Shown piece after piece: positions 27,958 to 37,527 of a stretch of DNA of 64,000 nucleotides. The stretch's first letter is position 1. Each line of letters opens with the position of its first letter. The notes under the pieces were generated by a model that was not told the DNA's origin, did no database searches, and was given only the letters and a program-made list of their open reading frames with translations. The DNA is from Pelagicoccus enzymogenes. Lineage in GTDB: Bacteria; Verrucomicrobiota; Verrucomicrobiia; Opitutales; Opitutaceae. The DNA lies in assembly GCF_014803405.1 (NCBI RefSeq), contig NZ_JACYFG010000006.1, positions 441,501 to 505,500 of the forward strand. The letters are read 5' to 3'. The translations under genes were made by a program, and so were the position numbers.

Positions 27958-28632
27958 TTACTGCCAAGTGATTTTGATATTCTCGAATACGACGCGGGCT
28001 TGGACAGGTTTGCCTGCGACCGTCGGCTTTTGGTAAACCCAGCCTTCGAAGTGCTCGCGAAAGAGTCGGGTATAATCCTCGTCGATGGTTTGCTTCACCG
28101 AAGAAATGGTGACCGTACCGTCGGCGTTGATCACGCCTTCCATCGTGATGTAGCCTTCCTTCTTTTCCCGCTTCATGCGGGGGCTGAACTGGAACGGCGG
28201 CTTGCGAAGCACTGAAACCGGGCTATCGAGGTCGCTGATCTCGAACAGGCTGATTTCGTTCATCGTCTCCGAGGCGCTGACTCCGACCTCTCCCAGAGCG
28301 AAGCCACCCGCAAGAGCGTTTCCAACTCCAGGATTCAAAGCCATGTTCAACTGCGAAAGCGACAGCTGGGGCGGAGGCGGCTCCATCTCTGGAGGCGGTT
28401 CCTGCTCGGGCGGCGGCTCGGGCGGCGGCGGTTCCGGCGGCGTGAAAGCCGGCGGCGGCACCGTCACGTCGAACTCGCGCACCTGCAAGTCCGGCTTCTT
28501 CAAGCCAGCCAAGAACTGGGTGAACGGCAGCATGCCGAACATGGCCAGCACTGCGAGAGCTGCGAGGCTTCCCGAACCGATGGGAAGCTTCTTGAACTCC
28601 GGTCCTTTGTAAAACTTGTATGGTGATCCCAT
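27958..28632 (-). CDS. tonB: Energy transducer TonB
   Basis: A 224-residue protein. One N-terminal membrane helix (GSGSLAALAVLAMFGMLPFTQFL) is followed by a proline-rich spacer of PPEPPPPEPPP type and a C-terminal TonB domain (EGYITMEGVINADGTVTISSVKQT ... HFEGWVYQKPTVAGKPVQARVVFENI). It couples the ExbBD proton motor to outer-membrane receptors. It lies within a DUF3450 - ttpC - exbB - exbD - tonB - TPR operon. Confidence 0.93.
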   Translation of the reverse strand: MGSPYKFYKGPEFKKLPIGSGSLAALAVLAMFGMLPFTQFLAGLKKPDLQVREFDVTVPPPAFTPPEPPPPEPPPEQEPPPEMEPPPPQLSLSQLNMALNPGVGNALAGGFALGEVGVSASETMNEISLFEISDLDSPVSVLRKPPFQFSPRMKREKKEGYITMEGVINADGTVTISSVKQTIDEDYTRLFREHFEGWVYQKPTVAGKPVQARVVFENIKITWQ

Positions 28633-28657
28633 AATAACTTGAGAGGTCTCCAGCCCC

Positions 28658-29062
28658 CTAACCGTCGGTTGCCAAGTTCACCGTGTTGGCTCCAGCGAGC
28701 TTACACTCGTCGTGCACTCTCGTATAAAGATCTATAGAAGCCGTCTTGTCCGCTTGGATGATAACCGGCATCTGATCTTTGGATACAAGCTGTCGCACGA
28801 TGGAGCGCACTCCCGAGAGTCCCACTTCCTTGCCGCCGTATACGATTTTTCCCTTATCCGTAATGGCGATTAGGATACTATTCTTCTCCAGATCGGACGC
28901 CGAGGCAGCCTGAGGCTTGTTCACCTCAACTCCCGTTTCTTCTACGAAAACCGTGGTAACGATGAAGAAGATCAGGAGGATGAAGACCATGTCGATCAAA
29001 GGAGAGATGTTAATCTCATCGCTTTCTGCTTCGCCCTCTAAAATAGAACGTCTTGCTTTCAT
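28658..29062 (-). CDS. exbD: Biopolymer transporter ExbD
   Basis: A 134-residue protein. A single membrane helix ([21 protein letters not shown]) contains the proton-carrying Asp in PLIDMVF. The periplasmic part ([26 protein letters not shown]) matches the ExbD/TolR fold. It starts 6 bp after exbB and works with ExbB as the motor for TonB. Confidence 0.95.
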   Translation of the reverse strand: MKARRSILEGEAESDEINISPLIDMVFILLIFFIVTTVFVEETGVEVNKPQAASASDLEKNSILIAITDKGKIVYGGKEVGLSGVRSIVRQLVSKDQMPVIIQADKTASIDLYTRVHDECKLAGANTVNLATDG

Positions 29063-29068
29063 AATACC

Positions 29069-29674
29069 CTACTTTGCTAAATTGTTTTTCTCGAGTTTGA
29101 GGATGGTGAGGATCTCCATGCGGTTGAAGAAGGAGTCGAGCTCGCCGATCTGCTTCTTGACCACCGTCATCATCACGTAAGCTGGAATCGCTAGCACCAA
29201 GCCCGTCTGGGTGGTGATCAAGGCTTCCGAAATACCGCCGGCAACCAGGTCGATGGTGTTGCCTCCGGTGCTGACCGACAGGCCAAAGAAGGTCCCTAAC
29301 ATTCCCATCACGGTACCGAGCAATCCAGTCAATGGAGCCGCTCCTACCAGGATGTTGCAGAAATACAGGCGACGCTGCAGGACCGGCAGGTGGGAAACCC
29401 GAACTTCTTCGAAGCGGGCCCTTGCCCCATCCATGTCCTTGACCCCGTCTTGAGTGTAGTGAATAATCTCCGCCACATCCCCTTTCGCATCCTTGGGAAC
29501 GTCAATCCAGTGACCCAGCTCATTGGCATCCATCATGTAGAATTTCTTCTTCTTCATGTACAGATAGAGCTCGAAGATCGCGAAGTAGATCACTCCGCCG
29601 AGGATAGCGAGCGGGACCATCAAAGCCCCTCCAGCTATCCAAAGCTCTAGCGTTTCTTGGACGATGCCTTCCAT
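29069..29674 (-). CDS. exbB: ExbB/TolQ/MotA proton channel
   Basis: A 201-residue protein with three membrane helices and the family motif PLTGLLGTVMGMLGTFFGLS and GISEALITTQTGLVLAIPAYVM. It forms the proton channel with ExbD. It starts within 1 bp after the stop of the larger TtpC-like gene, which implies translational coupling. Confidence 0.94.
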   Translation of the reverse strand: MEGIVQETLELWIAGGALMVPLAILGGVIYFAIFELYLYMKKKKFYMMDANELGHWIDVPKDAKGDVAEIIHYTQDGVKDMDGARARFEEVRVSHLPVLQRRLYFCNILVGAAPLTGLLGTVMGMLGTFFGLSVSTGGNTIDLVAGGISEALITTQTGLVLAIPAYVMMTVVKKQIGELDSFFNRMEILTILKLEKNNLAK

Positions 29675-29675
29675 G

Positions 29676-31058
29676 TTAAGCGATGGTCTTGATGCCGTTC
29701 ACGAAGCTGATGGACATCTTTTCCATGCGAGCGAGATAGCCCTTCGCCTTTCGCGAGAGAATCGCGTAGAGCAGGAGGGCCGGGATCGCCACGATCAAAC
29801 CGAATTCGGTAGTGATCAACGCTTCAGAGATACCGCCCGAAAGCGACTTCGCGTCGCCCGTACCGAATATTTTGATACGGTTGAAGGTATTGATCATACC
29901 CGTTACCGTACCCAGCAGGCCAAGCAGCGGAGCAACTGCCGCCGTTACCGAGATAAAAGGCAGCAAACGCATGACCTTGGGCTGAGTCTCTACCATGGAC
30001 TCGTAGAGGATCTCTTCTACCAGCTCTGGGTTGTGGTCGCTGTACTTCACGCCTTGCTGGATCATCTTGCCCATCGGACCAGAGGTAGCGTTGGCAGCGT
30101 GAGCCGCGCCTTCCTTGTCCTTGCTTGCCAGCTTGGCCAGCACCTCGGCCAGAAAGCCGTCCTTGGGCTTGGGCAGCGTCATCAGCTCGAAGGCCTTGAA
30201 GGCGGCTACCGCAAGCGAAACGAAAGCGAATCCGAGGATTGGATACACCCAGATACCACCCTTTCCTATGTGCTCTCCGATGCTTTCCTTGGTCGCCTCG
30301 ATGGCCATTGCATTGTCCAGAGTTGCATCGATGGGAAGAGCTGCTTCCTGGCCAGAGGCAAGAGCGACCACACCGGCGTCGAATTCACCCTTCATGATCG
30401 GCATCACTAGCGGCTCGGTGGAGTTGCCTTGCTCTACGATACCGGCCTTTCCGCTCTTGCTTGCGAAGTAAGTGATCGGTCCAAAGCGAACGAAGGTACC
30501 TTCTTCGAGCAAGCCTTCGCTGGTGATGGCCTTGCCTTCATAGGTCGCGCCTCCAGAGAGGCTTTCCATACGGGCGAGCCCAGCAGCGATGATTGACTTC
30601 TGGGCTTCCAGCTTTTCAACCGGCGAAATATGCGGATCTTCCGCGGCAATCTCGCTAGCGGTAATCTTCTCGCCGTAGAACTCGAACTCCGAGGGATCCA
30701 GCTGAGAACCGAAGGTACGCCCGAACTCGGCGGATAGGTTGATAAGGTAGTCCACCATTTCGCCCTGCGCCTTGATGGAATCCTCGAAACTGGAGAGGTC
30801 CGAGCTCTGATTGTCGCTGATGCGCTGGGCCCGGTTCGCTTCGCGACGAAGGTCACGCAGCTCCGCAAAAAGCGAGTCGCGTTCCTTGGTAAGCGGAATC
30901 TTCTCCTTACCGATCGTCTCGCGGAGGTCGGAAAGCTTTGCCAGCGAGGCGTCGAGCTTCTTTTGAGCATTAGCGGATGCCGTATCGAGCGCGCTCTGGC
31001 CCATCAACGGCATTGCTGAAACGAGTAGCGCTAAGGCTATCTTGGAAATCTTGTTCAT
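29676..31058 (-). CDS. ttpC: TtpC-like MotA/TolQ/ExbB protein with a long periplasmic N-terminus
   Basis: A 460-residue protein. A Sec signal (NKISKIALALLVSAMPLMGQ) precedes a long coiled-coil region (residues about 25-120; KKLDASLAKLSDLRETIGKEK, LRDLRREANRAQRISDNQ). The C-terminal half has three membrane helices and the channel motif PLLGLLGTVTGMINTFNRIK and GISEALITTEFGLIVAIPAL. This arrangement matches TtpC, the extra component of the Vibrio TonB2 system. A good SD (AGGAGG) stands upstream of the start. Gene symbol by homology. Confidence 0.88.
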   Translation of the reverse strand: MNKISKIALALLVSAMPLMGQSALDTASANAQKKLDASLAKLSDLRETIGKEKIPLTKERDSLFAELRDLRREANRAQRISDNQSSDLSSFEDSIKAQGEMVDYLINLSAEFGRTFGSQLDPSEFEFYGEKITASEIAAEDPHISPVEKLEAQKSIIAAGLARMESLSGGATYEGKAITSEGLLEEGTFVRFGPITYFASKSGKAGIVEQGNSTEPLVMPIMKGEFDAGVVALASGQEAALPIDATLDNAMAIEATKESIGEHIGKGGIWVYPILGFAFVSLAVAAFKAFELMTLPKPKDGFLAEVLAKLASKDKEGAAHAANATSGPMGKMIQQGVKYSDHNPELVEEILYESMVETQPKVMRLLPFISVTAAVAPLLGLLGTVTGMINTFNRIKIFGTGDAKSLSGGISEALITTEFGLIVAIPALLLYAILSRKAKGYLARMEKMSISFVNGIKTIA

Positions 31059-31084
31059 GTATAATGTCCTCCTAGGATTAAAAG

Positions 31085-31867
31085 TTATGGCGTAACGATC
31101 TTGGCAGGCATTCCGAGGAAGCTTGCGTCAACGGTGCGATCGTAGATCGCGACGAGCTGGGAAACCTTTTCGGCTATGGTAGCGTCTGGCGTCCAATCCC
31201 AACCTTTGCTCGACGATGGGTATCCATAACCCGCATACTCACCCGTACCGTCTACAAAGTACGCGTATGCGAACCCGAAGTAGAGCGTAGTCACTTCTCT
31301 GGACTCTCCGCCGACTTCCTGGATACCAGTGTCTTTCGTTACGACGCTTTGAAACTTTTCAAACTGCGACATGATAGCGACCACGTTCTGGAGGCGAATC
31401 GTGATCGGGGTGGTTTCCTTCTGCTCCTCGTTCGGGATGCGCTTCAGGAAGGTTTCCACTGACTTGCGAAAAGCGTGAGGCCAGGTGAGCGAAAGCTGCT
31501 TGATTTGCTTTTCGTACGTTTCCACTGCGGCGGTCATCACCTGAGTGGCTTCATCGAGGTCCTCCTTCTTCTCGTCGAGCTCGGCGCGCTTCTTCTCGCC
31601 GGCGGAAGCGGTTTCTTCCGCTGTTTTGATAATGTCCTTGAGGCTCGCGATCTCAGTTTCCATGAACTCGATGGAGTTCTCGATAACTTCCTTCTGCTCG
31701 ACCCAGGCAAATTTCTCTTCCGAGATTTGCTTTTCGAGAGATATCCACTCGCTCAATACGTTTTGAGTATCTTTAACGACGTCCGCAGATACTGAATACG
31801 TGGCTGAAATCGATAGCGTGGCAGCAGCGGCCAAGCATTTGAAAGTCTTTGTGTGTAAACCTAGCAT
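31085..31867 (-). CDS. DUF3450 coiled-coil protein of the TonB system
   Basis: A 260-residue exported protein with signal peptide (FKCLAAAATLSISATYSVSA) and a coiled coil (residues about 30-110: ISLEKQISEEKFAWVEQKEVIENSIEFMETEIASLKDIIKTAEE). The C-terminal region (TTLYFGFAYAYFVDGTGEYAGYGYPSSSKGWDW) fits DUF3450, a family encoded next to TtpC/ExbB/ExbD in marine bacteria. It precedes ttpC by 26 bp. It probably stabilises the motor complex; the role is inferred from context. Confidence 0.85.
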   Translation of the reverse strand: MLGLHTKTFKCLAAAATLSISATYSVSADVVKDTQNVLSEWISLEKQISEEKFAWVEQKEVIENSIEFMETEIASLKDIIKTAEETASAGEKKRAELDEKKEDLDEATQVMTAAVETYEKQIKQLSLTWPHAFRKSVETFLKRIPNEEQKETTPITIRLQNVVAIMSQFEKFQSVVTKDTGIQEVGGESREVTTLYFGFAYAYFVDGTGEYAGYGYPSSSKGWDWTPDATIAEKVSQLVAIYDRTVDASFLGMPAKIVTP

Positions 31868-31906
31868 GTTGTTTTTAGCTTAGAGCTTTGGGTAGGGGGT
31901 TATTTG

Positions 31907-31944
31907 GAAAAGCCGCGGCGGAACTACCCGGCACCGCCGCGGCT
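31907..31944 (-). terminator. Terminator-like hairpin between the receptor gene and the TonB operon
   Basis: A perfect 11-bp stem, AGCCGCGGCGG with CCGCCGCGGCT, is followed on the minus strand by only TTTT. It lies 43 bp past the receptor stop, so it may let a fraction of transcripts read into DUF3450-ttpC-exbB, making receptor more abundant than the motor. Confidence 0.65.
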
Positions 31945-31986
31945 GAGTTTCCTATTATTCAGATCAAATGATCTACGCTGAGAGGC

Positions 31987-34623
31987 CTAGAACTTGGTCG
32001 ACAACGTCAGCGCGACGTTGCGTCCACGGTCCGCTAGGACCTGGCCACTTGTTCCAGAGTACGAGCGTGCGTACCAGATGTACTGGTCGAAGAGGTTCGA
32101 GATGCTGAGGGATGCCTTCCAGCCTTCAAGAGGCGTGTCGGACGCACCCGTGTATGCGATACCGCCATCGAAGATCGTGTAGGAGTCTACAGGCTGGGTG
32201 TTCAGCGTGTTGACATACACGTCGTCGTAGTACTTGCCGCCAAAGTTGAACTTCCAGTTCCCCTTGGTGTAAATCGCGTCGAAGTTAGCAGTGAGGAACG
32301 GCGTGTTGCCGAGATCGTTGCCAGAGATATCTTGGTAGATTTCGTAAGCGAGAGGATCGCTTGTCGATGCGACACGGTAACCTTCACCGGCAGTTGGTAT
32401 TGGATCACCCGCTGCGATGCGGACGACGGAATCGAGCAAGTCTTCTTGGAAGGTGGTTTCCTGTAGAGCGATAGAACCGCTGAAGCTCAAGCCTTCGATA
32501 CCGGTCTTGATGTCTCCCGAAGCTTCGATACCCCAAGAGTCAACCCCGCCGACGTTTTGGTAACGAGTGTTACCGGCCGCACCAGCGTTCGGAGAATCGA
32601 TTGGCACAGGTACCGAGAGGATACGGTCGGTGTAGCTGACGCTGTAAGCTTGAAGCGTGTAGCTGCTGCTGCCGATGTTTCCGCGAATACCGATGTCGAA
32701 GTTTTCAGAGTACTCTGGCTTCAAGATGTCTGGGTCGAAGGTGTCACCTGCAGTGGTGATCGTACCTGAATTAGGCGTAGCCATGTTTTCAGAGTAGTTG
32801 AAGAACGCTTCCGTGTTGTCGTTGACCGTGTAGAGCAGGCCGAACTGTGGCAGGAACATGTCCTCGTACTTGGTGGAGCGGAAGGTTTCCTCGTTCTTGA
32901 GCCACTCGGAGATGGATAGGAATCCGTTCGCGTCACGGTCGAGGGTGATCGCCTTCACACCAGCGATAACTTCAAGATTACCGTCCATTGTTGTCCAAGT
33001 GTCTTGTACCCAGAACTGCATTACATCTTGGTCGATGTAGCGAGTGTAGTTGGTGAAGTTGAACTGGTCGTAGCGGTAAGCGCCGAGGATCGAACCACCG
33101 TCCAAGTTGAAGTTAGGACGCTCCGTACCGTGGTGGTCAAACTCGTACCAGCCACCCACGATCAGCTTGTTGTTCTCAGTTTCCCAAGTGTAGGAAGCTG
33201 TCACACCGTAGCGATGACCACCGAAGTTTTCGTCACGAGCCGTACGGCCTGGAACACCAGGAACGAAGGTCACGCCTGGAGCGTATGTCGGAGTTCCTGG
33301 GGCGACGATCGCATGCTCGTCACCATACTCGGTTACTATACTGCCGTCTTCGCCAATAGCGTTACCCGCTGCGTCATACCACATCTGCCCCCAAATATCG
33401 GTACGGCTTGGATCGTTCATGTAAGCGGCACGGACCTGAGTCTGAGCGTAGGCTTGGTCACGTCCCCAGAGACCGTAGTTGTTCTTGTCCTGGTAGTAGG
33501 TGACAACTTCCATGGACTTGCCCGGCTCGAAATCGAAGTCGAACTTGAAGCGCTGGAGCGTATCCATACGACCATTCTTCCACTTGTCGTAGTAGATGGC
33601 GTTCACGCCCTCACCGGCTCCGACCGAAGAATCTATGTATTTTACTGGACCAAGGTTACGTCCCTGATCGCTCAAATCTCCGTACTGGAAGGAACCACCA
33701 GGCATATCGGGAAAATCCCAAGGCGTGTACTCACGGTAGCCAAAGCCGGTACCGCGGTAGTTCCCCGCTTCGGCATCTTGCCATTCCTGCCAATCCAAAC
33801 CGGCAGTGTCGAAGTCGTCACGGTCGTTGTAGGTAACGGCGTAAGTGATGTCCAACTTGTCGGAAGGAAGCTCATACTTGAACTTCGCTTCGTAGCGTCG
33901 AGCCATGCCCTTGCCTAATCCGTCAAGTCCGCGCGGAGTGAACTCGAAGTGGGAACCGCTCACGTAGCCAGTGAAGCCGGGAGCGATTTCGCCCATCTCG
34001 TACTTACCGAAGAGGCTGATGTGATCGAAGCTGCCGTAAGTGGCGCTGAACATCGCGCCCTGCTCCTTGGAGGGATCCTTGGTGAAATACTGGAGCGAAC
34101 CGCCAAGCGCCTGGTAGGCAGGAGTCGTTACGTCGCCCGCACCTTGGGAAACCTTGATGGTGGTGAGGTTCTGGGAATCGACCAAACGACCGATCGGGCT
34201 ACCATAGCGAGGATCGGAAGTACCGACCGGCACGCCGTCAAGGGTTACCCCCAGGTTGGAGATATTGAAGGCACGAACGCGAATGTCGTTACCGAACTCG
34301 TAGAAACCAAAGGGGTCACGCGTTACCACGTTTACCCCCGGGATCTTGTCGACCATCTTTTCCGGAAGCGCTCCGGGCATCGCGATTTCGAGGGCCTCGA
34401 GGTCGAGAGAGTTGTTGGCGCGACTTTCGCCTTGGCCAACAGCTGTGAAGGTTTCGAAGACTTCCATTCCGGAACCTGAATCCTGGGCAACCGACTCGAA
34501 GCTGAGTCCTGCTAGCACGAGAGCTATTGCTGCCTTAGCGAGAGTCCCCTTGGACCTCTCGCCGCTGGAGGGATGCGAGCACATAGCTACGCCATCCGCG
34601 TTTAACGGTGTTGATTTAGACAT
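31987..34623 (-). CDS. TonB-dependent outer-membrane receptor 1
   Basis: The start is MSKSTPLNADGV at 34623, marked by the CAAAAAGATGTCTA element; the longer frame to 34692 adds an improbable tail. 878 residues: signal peptide (KAAIALVLAGLSFESVAQ), then a plug domain (EIAMPGALPEKMVDKIPGV, GVTLDGVPVGTSDPRYGSPIGRL, GGSLQYFTKDPS), then a 22-strand type barrel ending in aromatic Phe (LTLSTKF). Plug-barrel receptors import large substrates such as oligopeptides, chelates or saccharides at TonB's expense. The TonB apparatus is encoded directly downstream. The substrate is not readable; the neighbourhood points to peptides or amines. Confidence 0.92.
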   Translation of the reverse strand: MSKSTPLNADGVAMCSHPSSGERSKGTLAKAAIALVLAGLSFESVAQDSGSGMEVFETFTAVGQGESRANNSLDLEALEIAMPGALPEKMVDKIPGVNVVTRDPFGFYEFGNDIRVRAFNISNLGVTLDGVPVGTSDPRYGSPIGRLVDSQNLTTIKVSQGAGDVTTPAYQALGGSLQYFTKDPSKEQGAMFSATYGSFDHISLFGKYEMGEIAPGFTGYVSGSHFEFTPRGLDGLGKGMARRYEAKFKYELPSDKLDITYAVTYNDRDDFDTAGLDWQEWQDAEAGNYRGTGFGYREYTPWDFPDMPGGSFQYGDLSDQGRNLGPVKYIDSSVGAGEGVNAIYYDKWKNGRMDTLQRFKFDFDFEPGKSMEVVTYYQDKNNYGLWGRDQAYAQTQVRAAYMNDPSRTDIWGQMWYDAAGNAIGEDGSIVTEYGDEHAIVAPGTPTYAPGVTFVPGVPGRTARDENFGGHRYGVTASYTWETENNKLIVGGWYEFDHHGTERPNFNLDGGSILGAYRYDQFNFTNYTRYIDQDVMQFWVQDTWTTMDGNLEVIAGVKAITLDRDANGFLSISEWLKNEETFRSTKYEDMFLPQFGLLYTVNDNTEAFFNYSENMATPNSGTITTAGDTFDPDILKPEYSENFDIGIRGNIGSSSYTLQAYSVSYTDRILSVPVPIDSPNAGAAGNTRYQNVGGVDSWGIEASGDIKTGIEGLSFSGSIALQETTFQEDLLDSVVRIAAGDPIPTAGEGYRVASTSDPLAYEIYQDISGNDLGNTPFLTANFDAIYTKGNWKFNFGGKYYDDVYVNTLNTQPVDSYTIFDGGIAYTGASDTPLEGWKASLSISNLFDQYIWYARSYSGTSGQVLADRGRNVALTLSTKF

Positions 34624-34630
34624 CTTTTTG
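34617..34630 (-). promoter_or_regulatory. Start-codon element CAAAAAGATGTCTA, receptor 1
   Basis: The 14-base element spans the receptor start (ATG at 34623-34621). The 5' leader just upstream contains overlapping GGTTT/AAACC repeats able to form alternative hairpins. Confidence 0.6.
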
Positions 34631-35079
34631 TATGGTTTGAGTTTAGCTTTAAACCACCTGAGGTTTAGCATCAACGATGCCAAAACAGCCACGGCTCAAC
34701 GGAAGTGGAATAAATTTGGAACAAATCCTCAATTCTCCGCTATCGCTGCTCCCTTTCGACGATCCCCGTTCCATCAATACGCCTCATAATTAGTCGTATT
34801 ACTTTTATAACTACAGAGTAACTACCGACAAACGCAGCCCCCGCCGCGCCCGAAACCGAAGCCTCCCATCCCTTATATATTATTGTAGCGCCGAAGCGAC
34901 GACGGTACACCAGCCCCCTCGCCAGGTTCGACGATCAAAATAGAGCAGCCCGTCACGGAGGGCGTTTTGCTCAATTGCTTGCACCTCCAAAATTTACGGC
35001 GACACACGCATTCATGGCGCAAAGTCTGCTCGCCGCCCTCTTGGACGGGCGTTGATGCTCGCCGCAAAAAGATGTCTAA
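34624..35079. other. Divergent intergenic region between the two TonB receptors
   Basis: 456 bp with no gene I can support. It holds promoters for both directions by position. AT-rich tracts (around 34780-34810 and 34870-34885) are the best candidate promoter areas, but no -35/-10 pair is clear. In the minus-strand leader GGTTT (34634-34638, plus-strand reading) can pair with AAACC (34651-34655), which can instead pair with GGTTT (34662-34666). Confidence 0.5.
35065..35078 (+). promoter_or_regulatory. Start-codon element CAAAAAGATGTCTA, upstream of receptor 2
   Basis: The same 14-mer, but here its ATG opens a three-codon reading frame (Met-Ser-Lys-stop, 35072-35083), whose TGA overlaps the true receptor start ATGA at 35080. 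In the other five genes this ATG is the gene start. Confidence 0.6.
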
Positions 35080-37515
35080 ATGAAGCCTTTCAGAAGCAAC
35101 CCCGTAACGGTTGCGGGAGCGCTGCTATGCTCGTGCCTAACAGCACCAGCCGGCCAGTCGCAAACCGCTGCCAGCACCATAAGCCCGAGCTCCACCGCTC
35201 CCAGAGAAGCCGCTCCCGCTGCCGAGCAAAAGGACGAGACGAACCAAAGCCCGCGAGAGCGAGGACGCATCTTGGTGAAACGAAATCCAATCGCCTCCGA
35301 GTATCAGGTATTTGGCGACATCGGGACCAGCCCCGGAGCTGACGCCGACGGCGAAGGCGTCGACTTTCGCTCCTTTTTCCCTAGCAGGTCGCCCAACGCA
35401 AACCCAAGCGACTCCTTGACCTTAGGCTACAGTTTGAACTTCAACGACCAGTCGGGCATCGGGAAGAGCGGCTACAGCCTCTCCTTCTCAAAGGCGCTCG
35501 ATCCTGAAAAGAAGTGGGTCATCGCTGCCCAATACAAAGACAGCGCCTCAGATCGACTCATCGAGCACTATGAGTCCGTGTGGCTGCAAAGCCCTGGCGA
35601 GGAAACCTACTACCTCGACCGCCCTCGTTTTTCCTTCGACGAAATCTTGACCGAGAACACGGTCGCGACCGCCCAAATCGGGTTCAGACCCAACGACCGT
35701 CACGAGTTCTACTTCAAGACCTCCTACCAAGATTACGCGGACGATTCCTACCGCAACCGAATCGAACTGCAGACCGGCGCCGCAACTGTAGTCGATGGCT
35801 CCCAATCGGTAGCGGACGACGGCACAATCCTCGCAGCCTCCTTCGAGGACGCTCGTACCCGCCGCTATTTCGGCGATACCGAGAACCGCAGAACGCGCCT
35901 CCACAACACCTTCGGAGGAACCTACAACGGAGACGACTGGACCGTCGACTACTCCGTGTATACTCAAAAGTGGGATCTCAACACACTGTGGTACAACTGG
36001 AACTTCCAGGACCGAGGCCTCGACCTTTCTTACCAAGTCGACGACCCCTACCTTCCCAACATAACGGTGCACAACGGCATCGACTTGCTCGACACCAGCA
36101 CCGCAGCCTTCTCGAATCTGCGTATCCACGACAGCGCGACACGCGACCGCGACCTCGCAGCACGCGTCGACGCTGACCGGCAGCTTTCGATCGCCGGGGC
36201 TGACTACTGGATCCAAACCGGCGCCCTCCATCGCGAAAAGGAGAGAAACACCTGGGAGGATCGCACCGTATTTCTCCCGATCACAGGAAACAGCTTCACC
36301 CTCGATCAAGTCGCGTTCGACCACTCGGGCTCCCCACTCCTTTCCGGCACCTACACTCAGCCCCCTGGCCTTTCACCCAGCAAGAGCCGGGCATTCGTGG
36401 AGGAGCATCCGGAAATCTTCGTGAGCAACGAATTTCGCGAGAAAGTGGAATCCGCGCCCCAGTCCTACACTGCTGAGGAGTCCGTTAGCTCGGCTTACCT
36501 GCTCGGAACGAGAAAAGTCGGCGAATGGACCTACGAACTTGGCGGGCGCCTCGAACGAACCAAAACGGCGACCCGCGGTACCGTAATCATCCCTGAGGCC
36601 GTAAACGACCCCGAAGAAGGGGAACTGATCGAGATCATCGAGGATCCCAATTCCGGCTCGGACCTGATCATAAAGGACCTGTACTCGGAAAACTCATACA
36701 CTAACTTCATACCCAGCGCCGAGGTTTCGTACAACACCACACCTGACACCACTTGGAAAGCCGCGTGGTTCCAGCTACTCATGCGTCCCCAATACTACAA
36801 CATCGTAGACTACCGCCGCATCAGCATCCCAACCCGCAGCATATCGGAAGGGAACCCAGACCTAAATCCTACCGAGATCGACAAGTTCCGCCTTTCGTGG
36901 ACAAAGAACAACGAAACGCTCGGCACCTTTTCCATCGAAGGCTACCTAATCAATATCGAGAACTTTTTCTACGGTTCCGTATCCGAAGACACCATACTGG
37001 AAGAAGGTACCCCCACCATCTACAAGGTCAGCCGTGTGCAGAATGGCGAAGAGGCCAAAATAAAAGGGTTTGAAATCCAATGGAGCAAGACGGCGAAGGA
37101 CTTTGGCTTCCTCGACAGCGCCACCGCTAGCTTCGCCTACACCTACTCGGACTCGGAAGCCAATGTCCAGTCGCGACCTGACGACATCCTTCCCACGCCG
37201 GAACGCTCCGAGCACCTCGGCAAGCTCAGCCTAAAGGGCACCATCGGAAGCCTCACCTCCGGCATCGACCTCAGCTACCAAAGCGAGGCCCTCGACGACC
37301 TTGGAGGTTCGTATTCTCAAGACGAATACAGGGAAGCGGTCATTCGCCTAGACGCCCGCAGCAGCTACCGACTTGACGAGAAAACGACGCTAAGCATCAA
37401 CCTCTCGAATCTTACCGACCACCCGGAACGTTCCTACGAGGGCTCGCCATACCGCGTAACCCGCAATCAATACAGTTCCTGGTTTGGCACCTTTAACGTT
37501 TCGCGCTCTTTCTAG
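35080..37515 (+). CDS. TonB-dependent receptor-like barrel lacking a recognisable plug
   Basis: An 811-residue protein with a signal peptide (PVTVAGALLCSCLTAPAG), then a short linker, then a beta-barrel of alternating strands (SLTLGYSLNFNDQSGIGKSG, VDYSVYTQKWDLNTLWYN) ending in the outer-membrane C-terminal Phe (FGTFNVSRSF). The usual plug of about 120 residues (TonB box, DGxP motif, GGxxxF) is not visible between the signal and the barrel: the linker (RILVKRNPIASEYQVFGDI) leads into barrel-type sequence by residue about 95. It resembles the barrel half of the IroN/CirA-like oligomer receptors. Downstream (12 bp) is an MFS transporter, so it is probably an uptake pair. It may be a remodelled or decaying receptor. 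Confidence 0.8.
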   Translation: MKPFRSNPVTVAGALLCSCLTAPAGQSQTAASTISPSSTAPREAAPAAEQKDETNQSPRERGRILVKRNPIASEYQVFGDIGTSPGADADGEGVDFRSFFPSRSPNANPSDSLTLGYSLNFNDQSGIGKSGYSLSFSKALDPEKKWVIAAQYKDSASDRLIEHYESVWLQSPGEETYYLDRPRFSFDEILTENTVATAQIGFRPNDRHEFYFKTSYQDYADDSYRNRIELQTGAATVVDGSQSVADDGTILAASFEDARTRRYFGDTENRRTRLHNTFGGTYNGDDWTVDYSVYTQKWDLNTLWYNWNFQDRGLDLSYQVDDPYLPNITVHNGIDLLDTSTAAFSNLRIHDSATRDRDLAARVDADRQLSIAGADYWIQTGALHREKERNTWEDRTVFLPITGNSFTLDQVAFDHSGSPLLSGTYTQPPGLSPSKSRAFVEEHPEIFVSNEFREKVESAPQSYTAEESVSSAYLLGTRKVGEWTYELGGRLERTKTATRGTVIIPEAVNDPEEGELIEIIEDPNSGSDLIIKDLYSENSYTNFIPSAEVSYNTTPDTTWKAAWFQLLMRPQYYNIVDYRRISIPTRSISEGNPDLNPTEIDKFRLSWTKNNETLGTFSIEGYLINIENFFYGSVSEDTILEEGTPTIYKVSRVQNGEEAKIKGFEIQWSKTAKDFGFLDSATASFAYTYSDSEANVQSRPDDILPTPERSEHLGKLSLKGTIGSLTSGIDLSYQSEALDDLGGSYSQDEYREAVIRLDARSSYRLDEKTTLSINLSNLTDHPERSYEGSPYRVTRNQYSSWFGTFNVSRSF

Positions 37516-37527
37516 AGTCGCGGCCCG

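Noticed and set aside
35072-35083. The Met-Ser-Lys frame as a gene or leader peptide of known attenuator type
   Set aside because: Three codons are too short for an attenuator leader and there is no terminator hairpin behind it; I keep it only as part of the start-region observation.
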